NCBI GenBank assembly: GCA_946413655.1
Contig: CAMKLO010000021.1
Location: 1 to 47,586, forward strand
Direction of reading: 5' to 3'
DNA: 47,586 nt
Source: an uncultured Fibrobacter sp.
GTDB lineage: Bacteria; Fibrobacterota; Fibrobacteria; Fibrobacterales; Fibrobacteraceae
The notes beneath the pieces are model-generated. The model was given only the letters and a program-made list of their open reading frames with translations, was not told the DNA's origin and made no database searches. The position numbers were made by a program, and so were the translations under genes. This document shows, in pieces, positions 29,313 through 38,436 of this stretch (its first letter is position 1; every line of letters begins with the position of its first letter).

Positions 29313-31571
29313 ATGTCAACAGAAGCTTATCAAGCTAAGTACGGCAAGATGCTGGACCCGAAGGAAGTGTCTGTAAACCTTCCGGATGGTCGTGTTATTA
29401 CGTTTGAAACTGGCCGTATCGCAAAGCAGGCACGTGGTTCTGCTGTCGCCAAGATGGGGGACGCGTTTGTCCTTTCTACCGTTTGCTACGGTGAAGAAAA
29501 GGATGGTGACTTCTTCCCTCTGACAGTTGAATATCGCGAAAAGTCTTACGCTGCCGGACGCCTGCCTGGTGGTTATAGCAAGCGCGAACCGGGTCGTCCG
29601 AGCGATGAAGAAATTCTTTCTGCTCGTATCATCGACCGTCCGATTCGTCCGATGTTCCCGGAAAACTTCACTCGTGAAGTTCAGGTCATCGTTCAGGTTC
29701 TTTCTTCCGACAAGAAGTTCGCTCCGGACGTCTTGGGCGTGAGCGCCGCATCTCTTTCCATCGGTCTTTCTGAACTCCCGTTCGAACAGCAGGTCGCTGC
29801 CGTTCGCGTGGCTGTGGTCGATGGCCAGAACGTTGTGATGCCGACTTACGACCAGGTTGCCGTGGCCGATCTAGACCTCGTGGTCGCCGGTACGGAAGAC
29901 TCCGTGTGCATGGTTGAAGGTGGTGCTTACGAAGTGTCCGAAGACACGATGATTGGTGCAATCCTCGCCGGTCACGAAGTGATTAAGGAAATGTGCAAGG
30001 CCCAGCAGCAGCTCGTTGAACGCTGCTCCAAGCCGAAGATGGAACTCAAGCCGAAGTTTGTCGGTGAAGAACACGACAAGCTCGTTGCTACGGTCAAGGA
30101 AGTTGTCTGGGACGAACTGAACAAGGACGTCCACTCCAACATGGTGAAGACGGACTTCTATCCGGCTATGGCGGACCTCTGCTCCCGTATGCTCGAAGAC
30201 GAACGTATTCTCGCTATCGTCGGTAAGGACGATGCTCAGGATGCGGCTCTCGTTGCCGATGCGAAGGGTATCTTCAGCGACCTTGAACGCACTGCAATGC
30301 GCGAAATGATTTTGAACGAAGACGTGCGTCTCGACGGCCGTAAGACGACCGAAGTCCGTCCGATCGAAATCGAAATGGGCGTGCTCCCGCGTGCTCACGG
30401 TTCTGCAATCTTCCAGCGTGGCGAAACCCAGGGTCTCGTCATTTGTACGCTTGGAACAAAGGCTGACGAACAACGTTTCGAAAGCTTGCAGGGCGAAGGC
30501 GCAAAGAGCTACATGCTCCATTATAACTTCCCGCCGTTCTCCGTCGGTGAATGCAAGAAGCTCGGTCTTTCTCGTCGCGAAATCGGTCACGGTCACTTGG
30601 CCGAACGTTCCCTCGCTGCTGTTCTTCCGCTCCCGGAAGACTTCCCTTATACCATCCGCGTGGTTTCTGAAATCATGGAATCCAACGGTTCTTCTTCCAT
30701 GGCCTCTGTTTGCGGTGGCTGCCTCAGCTTGATGGACGCTGGCGTTCCTATCAAGGCTCCGGTTGCAGGTATCGCCATGGGCCTCATCTCCGAAAAGGGT
30801 TCCGTCAAGGAAGGCGGCAAGATCAAGATCTTGTCCGACATTACTGGTACGGAAGACCACCTCGGCGATATGGACTTTAAGGTGACGGGTACTGCTGAAG
30901 GTATCACGGCATTCCAGATGGACATCAAGATCCGCGGTATCACTCCGGAACTCATGCGCGAAGCTTTGGAACAGGCTCGTCAGGGCCGTATCCACATTCT
31001 CGGCAAGATGGCCGAACTCGGCTTGCCGGCTCCGCGTCCGCACGTTTCTGAAAAGGCTCCGACGATGCTCAAGATGCGCATCCCGACCGCTAAGATTCGT
31101 GACGTTATCGGTTCTGGTGGCTCCGTCATCAAGGGCATGCAGGCTCAGACTGGCTGCACCATCAACATTGACGACAACGGCAATATTGACATCGCCGCCC
31201 CGACGGGCAAGGCCGGTGAAGTTTGCCGCCGCATGATCGAAGAACTCACTGCAGAACCGGAACCGGGCCGCAAGTACAAGGGCAAGGTCAAGACGATCCA
31301 GCCGTTTGGCGCATTCGTCGAAATCCTCCCAGGCCGCGACGGTCTCGTTCACATCTCCGAACTTGCTGACCGCCGTGTCGATAAGGTCGAAGACGTTGTT
31401 CATGTCGGTGACGAAGTTGAAGTTCTCTGCCTCGGTGTTGATCCGAAGGGCAAGGTGAAGCTCTCTATCAAGGCTTTGCTCCCTCCGAAACCGGCTGCTC
31501 CGGCTCCAGATGCTTCGACTGCTGATGCTGCTCCGGAAGCACCTGCTCCTGAAGCTCCGGCAGAAGCTTAG
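29313..31571 (+). CDS. pnp: Polyribonucleotide nucleotidyltransferase (PNPase)
   Basis: 752 residues, slightly longer than the usual ~710 because of an Ala/Pro/Glu tail. Order: RNase PH domain 1 (FETGRIAKQARGSAV, KREPGRPSDEEILSARIIDR), an alpha-helical linker, RNase PH domain 2 (LPRAHGSAIFQRGETQ, LSRREIGHGHLAERSL, SNGSSSMASVCGGCLSLMDA), a KH domain (AKIRDVIGSGGSVIKGMQ) and an S1 domain (YKGKVKTIQPFGAFVEILPG). It is a phosphorolytic 3'-5' exoribonuclease of the RNA degradosome. GGAG precedes the ATG at good spacing. It is in an operon with rpsO. Confidence 0.98.
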   Translation: MSTEAYQAKYGKMLDPKEVSVNLPDGRVITFETGRIAKQARGSAVAKMGDAFVLSTVCYGEEKDGDFFPLTVEYREKSYAAGRLPGGYSKREPGRPSDEEILSARIIDRPIRPMFPENFTREVQVIVQVLSSDKKFAPDVLGVSAASLSIGLSELPFEQQVAAVRVAVVDGQNVVMPTYDQVAVADLDLVVAGTEDSVCMVEGGAYEVSEDTMIGAILAGHEVIKEMCKAQQQLVERCSKPKMELKPKFVGEEHDKLVATVKEVVWDELNKDVHSNMVKTDFYPAMADLCSRMLEDERILAIVGKDDAQDAALVADAKGIFSDLERTAMREMILNEDVRLDGRKTTEVRPIEIEMGVLPRAHGSAIFQRGETQGLVICTLGTKADEQRFESLQGEGAKSYMLHYNFPPFSVGECKKLGLSRREIGHGHLAERSLAAVLPLPEDFPYTIRVVSEIMESNGSSSMASVCGGCLSLMDAGVPIKAPVAGIAMGLISEKGSVKEGGKIKILSDITGTEDHLGDMDFKVTGTAEGITAFQMDIKIRGITPELMREALEQARQGRIHILGKMAELGLPAPRPHVSEKAPTMLKMRIPTAKIRDVIGSGGSVIKGMQAQTGCTINIDDNGNIDIAAPTGKAGEVCRRMIEELTAEPEPGRKYKGKVKTIQPFGAFVEILPGRDGLVHISELADRRVDKVEDVVHVGDEVEVLCLGVDPKGKVKLSIKALLPPKPAAPAPDASTADAAPEAPAPEAPAEA

Positions 31572-31601
31572 TCCATAACGACTAATTCGTATTAGCTTAT
31601 C

Positions 31602-31639
31602 AAAAGAAACGCATGGCGCAAGTTGTGCGTTTCTTTTTT
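31602..31639 (+). terminator. Terminator of rpsO-pnp
   Basis: A 12-bp stem AAAAGAAACGCA / TGCGTTTCTTTT with a 12-nt loop and a following T run, 30 bp after the pnp stop. Confidence 0.88.
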
Positions 31640-31745
31640 ACACCTGTTGTGTTTTTTTTTGAACAAAAAAAAGATTTTTTTCGGCTTGTCGTGTTTTTTC
31701 ATCTAAAAATAGATTAGCTTTATAGAAAAAGCTTCAGTTGCGGAT

Positions 31746-33449
31746 ATGGGTTACATTTACTTAACATTGATGTTTGTTTTGTCGGCCGTCAATTTGGCGG
31801 TTCTTTCTCTACGTTATCAGAACCAGCGGAACAACTACGTCTATTACGTTTTTTACGCGATCCTTGTAGCGAACTTTGGACACTGGCTTCTGGGTTTCTC
31901 GGAGTCTGTAGAAGGGGCTGTTATTGCAAATAAGGTCAACTACCTTGGTGCCTCGTTCCTTCCGATGTTCATGTTCTTTGCGCTTCTACAGATTTGCAAG
32001 ATCAAGATTCCGAGATGGTTGAGCCTGTTCCTTGTCATTATGAGTTTTGGCATCTGTGCTCTGTCCATGACGGTTGGGTATTTTCCGGCTTATTACAAAA
32101 CGGTGGAATACGTTGTTCGTGGTGGCGTGGGCAACTATGTTGCGACATACGGTTGGGGACATGCGATATTCAATGCGTTCCTGATAGGTTATGTCTTATT
32201 GGACATATGGATTATCGTTCGTGCGATCTTGCACCAGAAAATGGTTTCGCTCAAAAATATCACGGCGATGATTGTCGGTGAAATTGCAACGATTTTATCA
32301 TTCTTTTTGGCGCGCTTCTTGGAATGCGACATGCTGGTTATGCCGTGTGTGTTCGTGTTTGACCAAATAATCTTGCTTTATATTTGCGACAACGTCAAAT
32401 GGTATGATATTACGGCTTGCGTGATTGAGTCGATTGAAACAGAAAACTCGTATGCCTATGTATCGTTCTCGATTGATGGCGCTTACCTGGGTGCGAACAA
32501 GATTGCAATGGAGTTCTTCCCAGAACTGGTCAACATGAGGGTGGATGCCCGTTTGAAGGGCGAGACGGAATTGCAGCAGAGCTTTATGTCTTGGATTGAA
32601 AAGTACGGTAAATCCAAGATTTTGACGGATTATTGTCAGGAGGCTGGACTCAGATATTTGGGACGTCATTATAAATGCGAAGTGAAGGTCTTGAGGCAGG
32701 TTCACGGGAAAAATGTTTTCTTGTTCAGAATAGAAGACAACACGCAGGAACAGCGGTATATCGACGCCTTGGGACGCAACAATTCCCTATTGCAGAAGAA
32801 CATGGAAAAGACCGAAAGCGAAAAGCTGTCGGTACAGGAAAAATGGATTGTCGGCATGGCGCAGATGGCGGAAAGCCGCGCAGGAAACATGGACGGTCAC
32901 ATCAAGCGCACTAGTGAAGTCGTGAAGATTCTTGTGACTAAAATGCGGACGATGGGTGTGGATTTGTCTGACAAGTTCCTCGACGTGTTGGTGGCCGCAG
33001 CTCCGATGTACGATTTGGGCAAGGTGGCGATTGACGATGCCGTTTTGCGCAAGCCGGGGCGCTTTAACATTGATGATTACGAGGTCATGAAAACTCATGC
33101 GGAGAAGGGCGCGAACATTATCGAAAAACTCCTCTCTGACGTGAAGGACAGTTATTTTGTCAACGTGGCGAAAAACATCGCACTTTATCATCATGAACGT
33201 TGGGATGGTTCTGGATATCCGGAACAGCGTTCGGGCGAGAACATTCCGATGGAAGCGCGAATCATGGCTTTGGCCGATGTCTATGATGCTTTGGTGAGTA
33301 AGCGCTGTTACAAGGAGCGCATGTCGTTCAGGGAGGCTCGCGATGTTATTTTGGCTTCGATGGGTAAACAGTTCGACCCCCAGTTGAAGGATTGCTTCTT
33401 GTATTGTCAGGAACAGTTGACGGAATATTATTGTTCTGTAGATCATTAA
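31746..33449 (+). CDS. 7TM / HD-GYP-domain protein with degenerate HD motif
   Basis: 567 residues. About seven membrane segments fill residues 1-220, like the N-terminal 7TM sensor of some histidine kinases. A PAS-like segment and coiled coil follow, then an HD-GYP domain (about residues 380-555). HD-GYP domains hydrolyse cyclic di-GMP. Visible motifs: GHIKRTSEVV, KTHAEKGANI, YHHERWDGSGYP and ADVYDALVSKRCY. However, the HD dyad itself reads APMYDLGK, with Tyr at residue 422 in place of the metal-binding His, so catalysis is doubtful; a c-di-GMP-binding or regulatory role is possible. It is 28 bp upstream of a full paralogue that keeps the His. No clear Shine-Dalgarno is present. Confidence 0.9.
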   Translation: MGYIYLTLMFVLSAVNLAVLSLRYQNQRNNYVYYVFYAILVANFGHWLLGFSESVEGAVIANKVNYLGASFLPMFMFFALLQICKIKIPRWLSLFLVIMSFGICALSMTVGYFPAYYKTVEYVVRGGVGNYVATYGWGHAIFNAFLIGYVLLDIWIIVRAILHQKMVSLKNITAMIVGEIATILSFFLARFLECDMLVMPCVFVFDQIILLYICDNVKWYDITACVIESIETENSYAYVSFSIDGAYLGANKIAMEFFPELVNMRVDARLKGETELQQSFMSWIEKYGKSKILTDYCQEAGLRYLGRHYKCEVKVLRQVHGKNVFLFRIEDNTQEQRYIDALGRNNSLLQKNMEKTESEKLSVQEKWIVGMAQMAESRAGNMDGHIKRTSEVVKILVTKMRTMGVDLSDKFLDVLVAAAPMYDLGKVAIDDAVLRKPGRFNIDDYEVMKTHAEKGANIIEKLLSDVKDSYFVNVAKNIALYHHERWDGSGYPEQRSGENIPMEARIMALADVYDALVSKRCYKERMSFREARDVILASMGKQFDPQLKDCFLYCQEQLTEYYCSVDH

Positions 33450-33476
33450 TTTGTTGAACTTGTTGACGAGAATGTT

Positions 33477-35198
33477 ATGTTTGTTATTTACTATTTGATT
33501 GCAATGTGCGTGTTTTCGGGAATTAACGCCTGCTTGCTTTCGTGCTTTTATCGCAGGCCATTAAATTCCTTTTTTACGGCATTTTTCTTTTCGATAGTCC
33601 TTGCCGATTTTGGACACTTGTTCCTTGCCCTTTCGACGACAATCGAAGGTGCTATTGTTGCAAATAAAGTCTGCTATTTGGGCTCGTGCTTCTTGCCGCT
33701 TTTGCTGTTCTTGTTGATTTGCCGCCTGTGTTCGTTTAATATTCCGAGGTGGGTGAAATTGATATTATTTGCCTACAGTACGCTTGTGTTCGCGCTTTCG
33801 TGTACGGTTGGTTTTAGCGATATATTCTATGAATCAGTGCGCTATGTTGTTCTGAACGGATTCGGAAGCTACATGCCGACGTACGGACCGGGACATATTC
33901 TGTGGAATGTTCTTCTTTATTCTTATGTTATTGCAAATATTGTGGTGATTGTCCTTGCTGAAAGACAAAAACGCAATGTAAGTTATAGGACCTTGTTTGC
34001 TATTGCGACCTTGGCCTTTTTCTCCATAGGCTTGTTTATTGTGGCTCGCTACATGGAAAATGACACGCTCTTGATGCCACTAGTTTATTTAATTGACGAA
34101 CTGGTCCTGCTTTATATTTGCGCATTGGTGAAAATGCATGATGTCATGAATACGGTCCTCGAATCGCTTGAAGCTGAAAATACGGCTGCGTACTTGGCGT
34201 TTTCGCCGAAGGGACTTTATCTAGGCTGTAATGACATTGCGACCAAGTTTTTCCCGGAATTGCTGGATTGCCGCGTTGATCATATTTTGCCGAGAAAGAT
34301 GGCCATGGCCAAAATATTCAGGAGAGGCATGAACTTGTTGAAAGGGACGAGTGGTGACACGGTTTATCGTTTTTCGTACAAGGACCATTTTTATAAGGCT
34401 GTGTTGAGGAATGTGCTTCAGAATAAGAAAACACAAATTTTCTTGTTCCGTATAGAAGATGAAACCAACATACAGCGCTATATTGAAAGATTGGATGCCA
34501 ACAATACCGAACTTGCGGCGCTCATCAAGAACAATAAAGACCAAATTCGTTTGTTCCAAAATCAGATGCTCGTGGGCATGGCCGAAATGGTCAATAACAA
34601 AGATGGTATTACTGGGGCGCATCTCAAGCGTACAAAGGAAGTCGTGAGTATTCTTGTTTCCAAGATGCAGAAAGATCCGAGTTTGAATTATTCAAAAGAA
34701 TTTTATGAGGATATGGTGGCGGCCGCGCCGATGCATGATATCGGAAAGATTGCGATTGACGACCATGTGCTTTGCAAACCGGGCAAGTTTACGGAAGCGG
34801 AGTATTCCGAGATGAAAACCCATGCCGAGAAGGGGGCTATCATCATCAAAAACTTGCTTTCGAATTTCCAGAGTGAGTTTTTTGTCGAGATTGCGAAGAA
34901 TATGGCCGGTAGCCATCATGAACGCTGGGATGGCAGTGGATACCCGTATGGATTGAAGGGGGAGAATATCCCACTGGAGGCCCGTGTGATGGCTGTTGCC
35001 GATGTGTATGATGCGCTTGTGAGTAAGAGGTGCTATAAGGAGCCGTTCTCCTTTGAAGAAGCTTATGATATCATCGATAAGTCGATGGGGCAGCACTTTG
35101 ACCCTGGTCTCAAGAAGTATTTCGACCAAAGCCGTGAAGAATTAGAGATGTTCTACAAGAAGGAATGGGAAGCGGAATCTGCAGCCGAAGGCGCCTAG
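33477..35198 (+). CDS. 7TM / HD-GYP-domain phosphodiesterase
   Basis: 573 residues, paralogous to the preceding gene over the full length: seven N-terminal membrane segments, a PAS-like segment, a coiled coil and a C-terminal HD-GYP domain. The catalytic motif is intact: APMHDIGKIAIDD with His420-Asp421, then KTHAEKGAII, SHHERWDGSGYP and ADVYDALVSKRCY. It probably degrades cyclic di-GMP in response to a membrane-sensed signal. The pair arose by tandem duplication and is probably co-transcribed (27-bp gap). It may form homo- or heterodimers with its degenerate partner (inference). Confidence 0.92.
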   Translation: MFVIYYLIAMCVFSGINACLLSCFYRRPLNSFFTAFFFSIVLADFGHLFLALSTTIEGAIVANKVCYLGSCFLPLLLFLLICRLCSFNIPRWVKLILFAYSTLVFALSCTVGFSDIFYESVRYVVLNGFGSYMPTYGPGHILWNVLLYSYVIANIVVIVLAERQKRNVSYRTLFAIATLAFFSIGLFIVARYMENDTLLMPLVYLIDELVLLYICALVKMHDVMNTVLESLEAENTAAYLAFSPKGLYLGCNDIATKFFPELLDCRVDHILPRKMAMAKIFRRGMNLLKGTSGDTVYRFSYKDHFYKAVLRNVLQNKKTQIFLFRIEDETNIQRYIERLDANNTELAALIKNNKDQIRLFQNQMLVGMAEMVNNKDGITGAHLKRTKEVVSILVSKMQKDPSLNYSKEFYEDMVAAAPMHDIGKIAIDDHVLCKPGKFTEAEYSEMKTHAEKGAIIIKNLLSNFQSEFFVEIAKNMAGSHHERWDGSGYPYGLKGENIPLEARVMAVADVYDALVSKRCYKEPFSFEEAYDIIDKSMGQHFDPGLKKYFDQSREELEMFYKKEWEAESAAEGA

Positions 35199-35220
35199 GG
35201 TTTAGAATATTACTTATCCC

Positions 35221-35248
35221 ACTAAGCTCTACCAACTTTTTGCTAACT
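35221..35248. repeat. Possible degenerate heptamer array (ACTAAGC/TCTACCA type)
   Basis: ACTAAGC TCTACCA ACT matches 16 of 17 bases of a segment at 42488-42504. The remainder of the 137-bp gap before ispG shows nothing recognisable. Confidence 0.4.
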
Positions 35249-35335
35249 ACGGCAAAGATGCTCTAGGATCTCGATAAACGGCTTTGCATGTGGTAAAGCT
35301 TCAATGGTTTAGCGTAAAATTTCTACATTTTAGGC

Positions 35336-37075
35336 ATGTTAGATTTTACTACACTTCCGTATGTTGCTGACCGCTTCAATGCGGTTCGCAGGGAAACTGT
35401 ACAAGTCCGCGTTGGCGAGGCTTTGATAGGGGGCAACGCCCCCATTTTAGTTCAGTCTATGACCACCACCAAGCCCAAAGACGTCGAGAAGACTGTGGCT
35501 GAGACTTTGGCTCTTGCTAAGGTGGGCTGTGGCTTGGTCCGTATTACGGCCCCCACTTTTGCTGATGCTGCTGGCCTCGAAGAGGTGATGAAGCGTGTGC
35601 GTGCCGCTGGTTGTACTGTGCCAGTGTCTGCAGATATTCACTTCCAGCCGAAGGCTGCTTTCGAAGCGCTCAAATGGGTGGAAAAGGTCCGCATCAACCC
35701 GGGTAACTTTGTCGATACGGGTATTTTGACGCTGGATCAACAGACGGACAAGTCTTTTGACGAGGGCAAGGAAAAGGTTGCCGAAGCGTTTACGCCGTTT
35801 GTGCAAGAGGCAAAACGCTTGGGCCGTGCAATTCGCATTGGCGTGAACCACGGTTCGCTCTCGGCCCGTATGATTTATCGCTATGGCGACACTGTGGAAG
35901 GCATGGTGGAAAGCGCCATGGAATATTTGGCTGTTTGTGAAGCCGAACATTTTGACCAGGTTGTCCTCAGCCTCAAGAGCAGCAATCCGCGTGTGGCGAT
36001 TGCCGCTTATCGCATGCTTGCGGCACGCTTGAAGCAGGAACACTTCAAGCCGTATCCGTTCCACGTGGGCGTGACGGAAGCGGGCGCGGGTGCCGACGGA
36101 CGACTCAAGTCGGCCGCGGGCATTGGCGCATTGTTGCTCGACGGTCTTGCCGATACGATTCGCGTTTCGCTTACGGAAGACCCGGTGGCTGAAGTACCGG
36201 TGGCGCAGGATTTGATTAAGGCTTGCGCTCTGCCTGCAGCACCGACGGCCTACAAAGTGCCGGTTCTTGAAAAAGACCCGTACCATTACGAACGCCGTGC
36301 CACTTCTATCGCGAAAATTTCCGGTGTGGAAATTGGCGGTAGCAATCCCGTGAAGGTCGGCGTGAAAGCCGATGCGATTGCATTGACGGGCGAACGCCGC
36401 AATGCGGAATTTGCGCTCTCGAGTTTGGACGCAGCTCCGGTGGTGCAGTTCAAGGATGCCATGGATATCGCGGGGTTCGCCGCAAATCCGGCGAGCGTGC
36501 CTGCGGGCTCCGTGTTCTGCTATACCGGCGCCGAGATGGTTTCGGGCGTGCGCGCGTTAACTGCGGCTTTGGAAGCCGCAGGTCGCCAAGACCCGATTCT
36601 GCTTTACGCCAAGATTGGTGACAGCGAACTGGAAACCCTCCGCGTCTCTGCCGACATCGGAAGCCTGGTAACCGACGGTCTTGGCGATGCCGTCGTGATT
36701 GACGGCTACAAGGGCGCCAAGGAAAGCGTGCTCCTTGCATTCGATATTTTGCAGGCCGCCTACTGCCGCCGCAGCAAGACGAACTTTATCAGCTGCCCGA
36801 GCTGCGGACGTACCTTGTACGACATCCAGCAGGTCATGGGCAAGATCAAGGCTCGCTTCGGCCACCTCTCCGACATTTCCATCGGCATCATGGGCTGTAT
36901 CGTGAACGGCCCGGGCGAAATGGCCGATGCCGACTTCGGCTACGTGGGTGGTGGCCCCGGCCGCATTACGCTGTTCGAAGGCAAGACTGCGGTGAAGAAG
37001 AACATTCCCGAAGAGGACGCCATCGAGGAACTCGTGAACTTGATAAAAGAAAGAGGTCGCTGGGTGGAACCTTGA
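35336..37075 (+). CDS. ispG: 4-hydroxy-3-methylbut-2-enyl diphosphate synthase, long form
   Basis: 579 residues. It catalyses the penultimate step of the MEP isoprenoid pathway, converting MEcPP to HMBPP with a 4Fe-4S cluster. N-terminal TIM-barrel segments: GNAPILVQSMTTTKPKDV, CGLVRITAPTF, PVSADIHFQPKAA and VRINPGNFVD. The C-terminal Fe-S domain has cluster cysteines in SCPSCGRTLYD and GIMGCIVNGPGEMADADFG. It is about 200 residues longer than the E. coli enzyme because of an extra central domain, as in the long form found in plants, Chlamydia and Bacteroidetes. It is 103 bp upstream of serA, with a heptamer array between. The ribosome-binding site is poor (TTTAGGC directly before ATG). Confidence 0.97.
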   Translation: MLDFTTLPYVADRFNAVRRETVQVRVGEALIGGNAPILVQSMTTTKPKDVEKTVAETLALAKVGCGLVRITAPTFADAAGLEEVMKRVRAAGCTVPVSADIHFQPKAAFEALKWVEKVRINPGNFVDTGILTLDQQTDKSFDEGKEKVAEAFTPFVQEAKRLGRAIRIGVNHGSLSARMIYRYGDTVEGMVESAMEYLAVCEAEHFDQVVLSLKSSNPRVAIAAYRMLAARLKQEHFKPYPFHVGVTEAGAGADGRLKSAAGIGALLLDGLADTIRVSLTEDPVAEVPVAQDLIKACALPAAPTAYKVPVLEKDPYHYERRATSIAKISGVEIGGSNPVKVGVKADAIALTGERRNAEFALSSLDAAPVVQFKDAMDIAGFAANPASVPAGSVFCYTGAEMVSGVRALTAALEAAGRQDPILLYAKIGDSELETLRVSADIGSLVTDGLGDAVVIDGYKGAKESVLLAFDILQAAYCRRSKTNFISCPSCGRTLYDIQQVMGKIKARFGHLSDISIGIMGCIVNGPGEMADADFGYVGGGPGRITLFEGKTAVKKNIPEEDAIEELVNLIKERGRWVEP

Positions 37076-37078
37076 TTT

Positions 37079-37150
37079 AGTAGACAGTAGACAGTAGGAA
37101 GTAGACAGTGTTAGCAAAAGTCCTTCCTACTTCCTACTTCCTACTTCCTA
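37079..37150. repeat. Inverted heptamer arrays between ispG and serA
   Basis: Left arm AGTAGAC, AGTAGAC, AGTAGGA, AGTAGAC; right arm four exact CTTCCTA units. The arms are approximately reverse-complementary and could form a long imperfect hairpin. Confidence 0.85.
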
Positions 37151-37178
37151 CTTTTTAACTTAAACAAAGGACAATACA

Positions 37179-38345
37179 ATGGCAACTATTAAGACGATGA
37201 ACAACATTTCCAAGAAAGGCTTGAGCCTGTTTGGCTCGTTCTACCAGGTTTCCGACTCCGTCGAAAATCCGGATGCCATCTTGGTGCGTTCCGCCCAGGT
37301 TGATACCGACAACTTTGACGGCCTGCTGGCTGTCGCCCGCGCCGGCGCTGGCGTGAACAACATCACCATCGACAAGGCTTCCGCGAAGGGCATCTGCGTG
37401 TTCAACACCCCGGGTGCAAACGCCAACGCCGTTGCCGAACTCGTGATGACCGTGCTCGGCATGGCCGTCCGTAACGTGGACAAGGCCGCCGCTTGGGTCA
37501 AGAACCTCGACACCACCGACCCGGACCTCGCAAAGACCGTCGAAAGCGGCAAGAAGAAGTTCGCCGGCATGGAACTCGCTGGCAAGACTCTCGGCGTGAT
37601 TGGCCTCGGCAAGATTGGCGTGCTCGTCGCCAACTATGCCCGTTGGAAGAACATGCGCGTGCTCGCTTACGAACCGTATCCGAACGCCGCCAACATGCAC
37701 GAACTTTCGAACAAGGTTGAAACGGCTACGCTCGAAGAAGTCATCGCCAAGTCCGACTTCCTCACGGTGCACGTTCCGTTCATCAAGGGCGTGACTGAGA
37801 ACTTGCTCAACCGCAAGAACCTCGCCGGCTTCAAGGGCAGCTACATCATGAACTTCGCCCGCGGTGGCATCGTGGAAATGGCTCCGGTCAACGAGATGCT
37901 CGCCTCCGGTTCCCTCCAGGGCTACCTCTGCGACTTCCCGACCGCAGACCTCATCAAGAACGACAAGGTCACTTGCTTCCCGCACCTCGGCGCTTCCACC
38001 GAAGAAGCCGAAGAAAACTGCGCTGTGATGGCTGTCGAAGAATTGAAGGACTACATCGAATACGGCTGCGTCCGCAACTCGGTGAACTTCCCGGCCCTCG
38101 TCGATCACCCGCACGCCGGTGTCAAGAGCCGCGTCGTGGTCATCAACCAGGACGTCCCGAACATGATTTCTGAAATCACGAAGGTGTTCGGCGCTGAAGG
38201 CATCAACATCGCTAGCTTCTCTAACAAGAGCAACGGCAAAATTGGCTACAACCTCGTTGACGTCGAAAGCAAGGTGGACGACTCCATCATCGAAAAACTC
38301 GGCAAGCTCGACAAGGTCATCAAGGTCCGCGTGATTCATTTCTAG
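37179..38345 (+). CDS. serA: D-3-phosphoglycerate dehydrogenase with ACT domain
   Basis: 388 residues. It carries out the first step of serine biosynthesis from 3-phosphoglycerate. The dehydrogenase core shows AVARAGAGVNNITID, NTPGANANAVAELVMTVL, the Rossmann motif TLGVIGLGKIGVLVAN, VHVPFIKGVTENLLN, NFARGGIVEM and the catalytic His in FPHLGASTEEAEE. A C-terminal ACT domain (about residues 318-388, VVINQDVPNMISEI...INIASFSNKS) suggests allosteric control by serine. AAAGGA precedes the ATG. The stop codon TAG is the first triplet of the downstream heptamer array. Confidence 0.95.
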   Translation: MATIKTMNNISKKGLSLFGSFYQVSDSVENPDAILVRSAQVDTDNFDGLLAVARAGAGVNNITIDKASAKGICVFNTPGANANAVAELVMTVLGMAVRNVDKAAAWVKNLDTTDPDLAKTVESGKKKFAGMELAGKTLGVIGLGKIGVLVANYARWKNMRVLAYEPYPNAANMHELSNKVETATLEEVIAKSDFLTVHVPFIKGVTENLLNRKNLAGFKGSYIMNFARGGIVEMAPVNEMLASGSLQGYLCDFPTADLIKNDKVTCFPHLGASTEEAEENCAVMAVEELKDYIEYGCVRNSVNFPALVDHPHAGVKSRVVVINQDVPNMISEITKVFGAEGINIASFSNKSNGKIGYNLVDVESKVDDSIIEKLGKLDKVIKVRVIHF

Positions 38346-38436
38346 TAGGAAGTAGGCAGTAGACGGTAGGAAGTTTTGGTTAGGCTGCTTCGCAGCGATT
38401 ATTCAACTTCCGACATCCTACTTCTAACTTCCTACT
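38343..38436. repeat. Inverted heptamer arrays holding the stop codons of two convergent genes
   Basis: Left arm AGTAGGA, AGTAGGC, AGTAGAC, GGTAGGA; central perfect hairpin GCTGC-TTC-GCAGC (38384-38396); right arm AACTTCC, GACATCC, TACTTCT, AACTTCC, TACTG. The serA TAG and the acyl-CoA ligase TAG (CTA at 38432) both lie in the arms. It fills the whole gap and may act as a bidirectional terminator. Confidence 0.85.

Noticed and set aside
29871..31403. 510-codon open frame antisense to pnp
   Set aside because: Same explanation: it is a shadow of a strongly codon-biased gene, with no recognisable domains.
35221..35240. tRNA-like word CTCTACCAACT near ispG
   Set aside because: It matches the complement of a tRNA D-arm, but no cloverleaf can be drawn around it; it fits the heptamer family better.
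37079..37150. Heptamer arrays considered as CRISPR
   Set aside because: The units are 7 nt with no spacers, and no cas genes are present.
37155..38339. 394-codon open frame on the minus strand across serA
   Set aside because: It mirrors serA almost exactly; the open antisense frame follows from the biased codon use of a highly expressed gene. No ribosome-binding site or known family was recognised.
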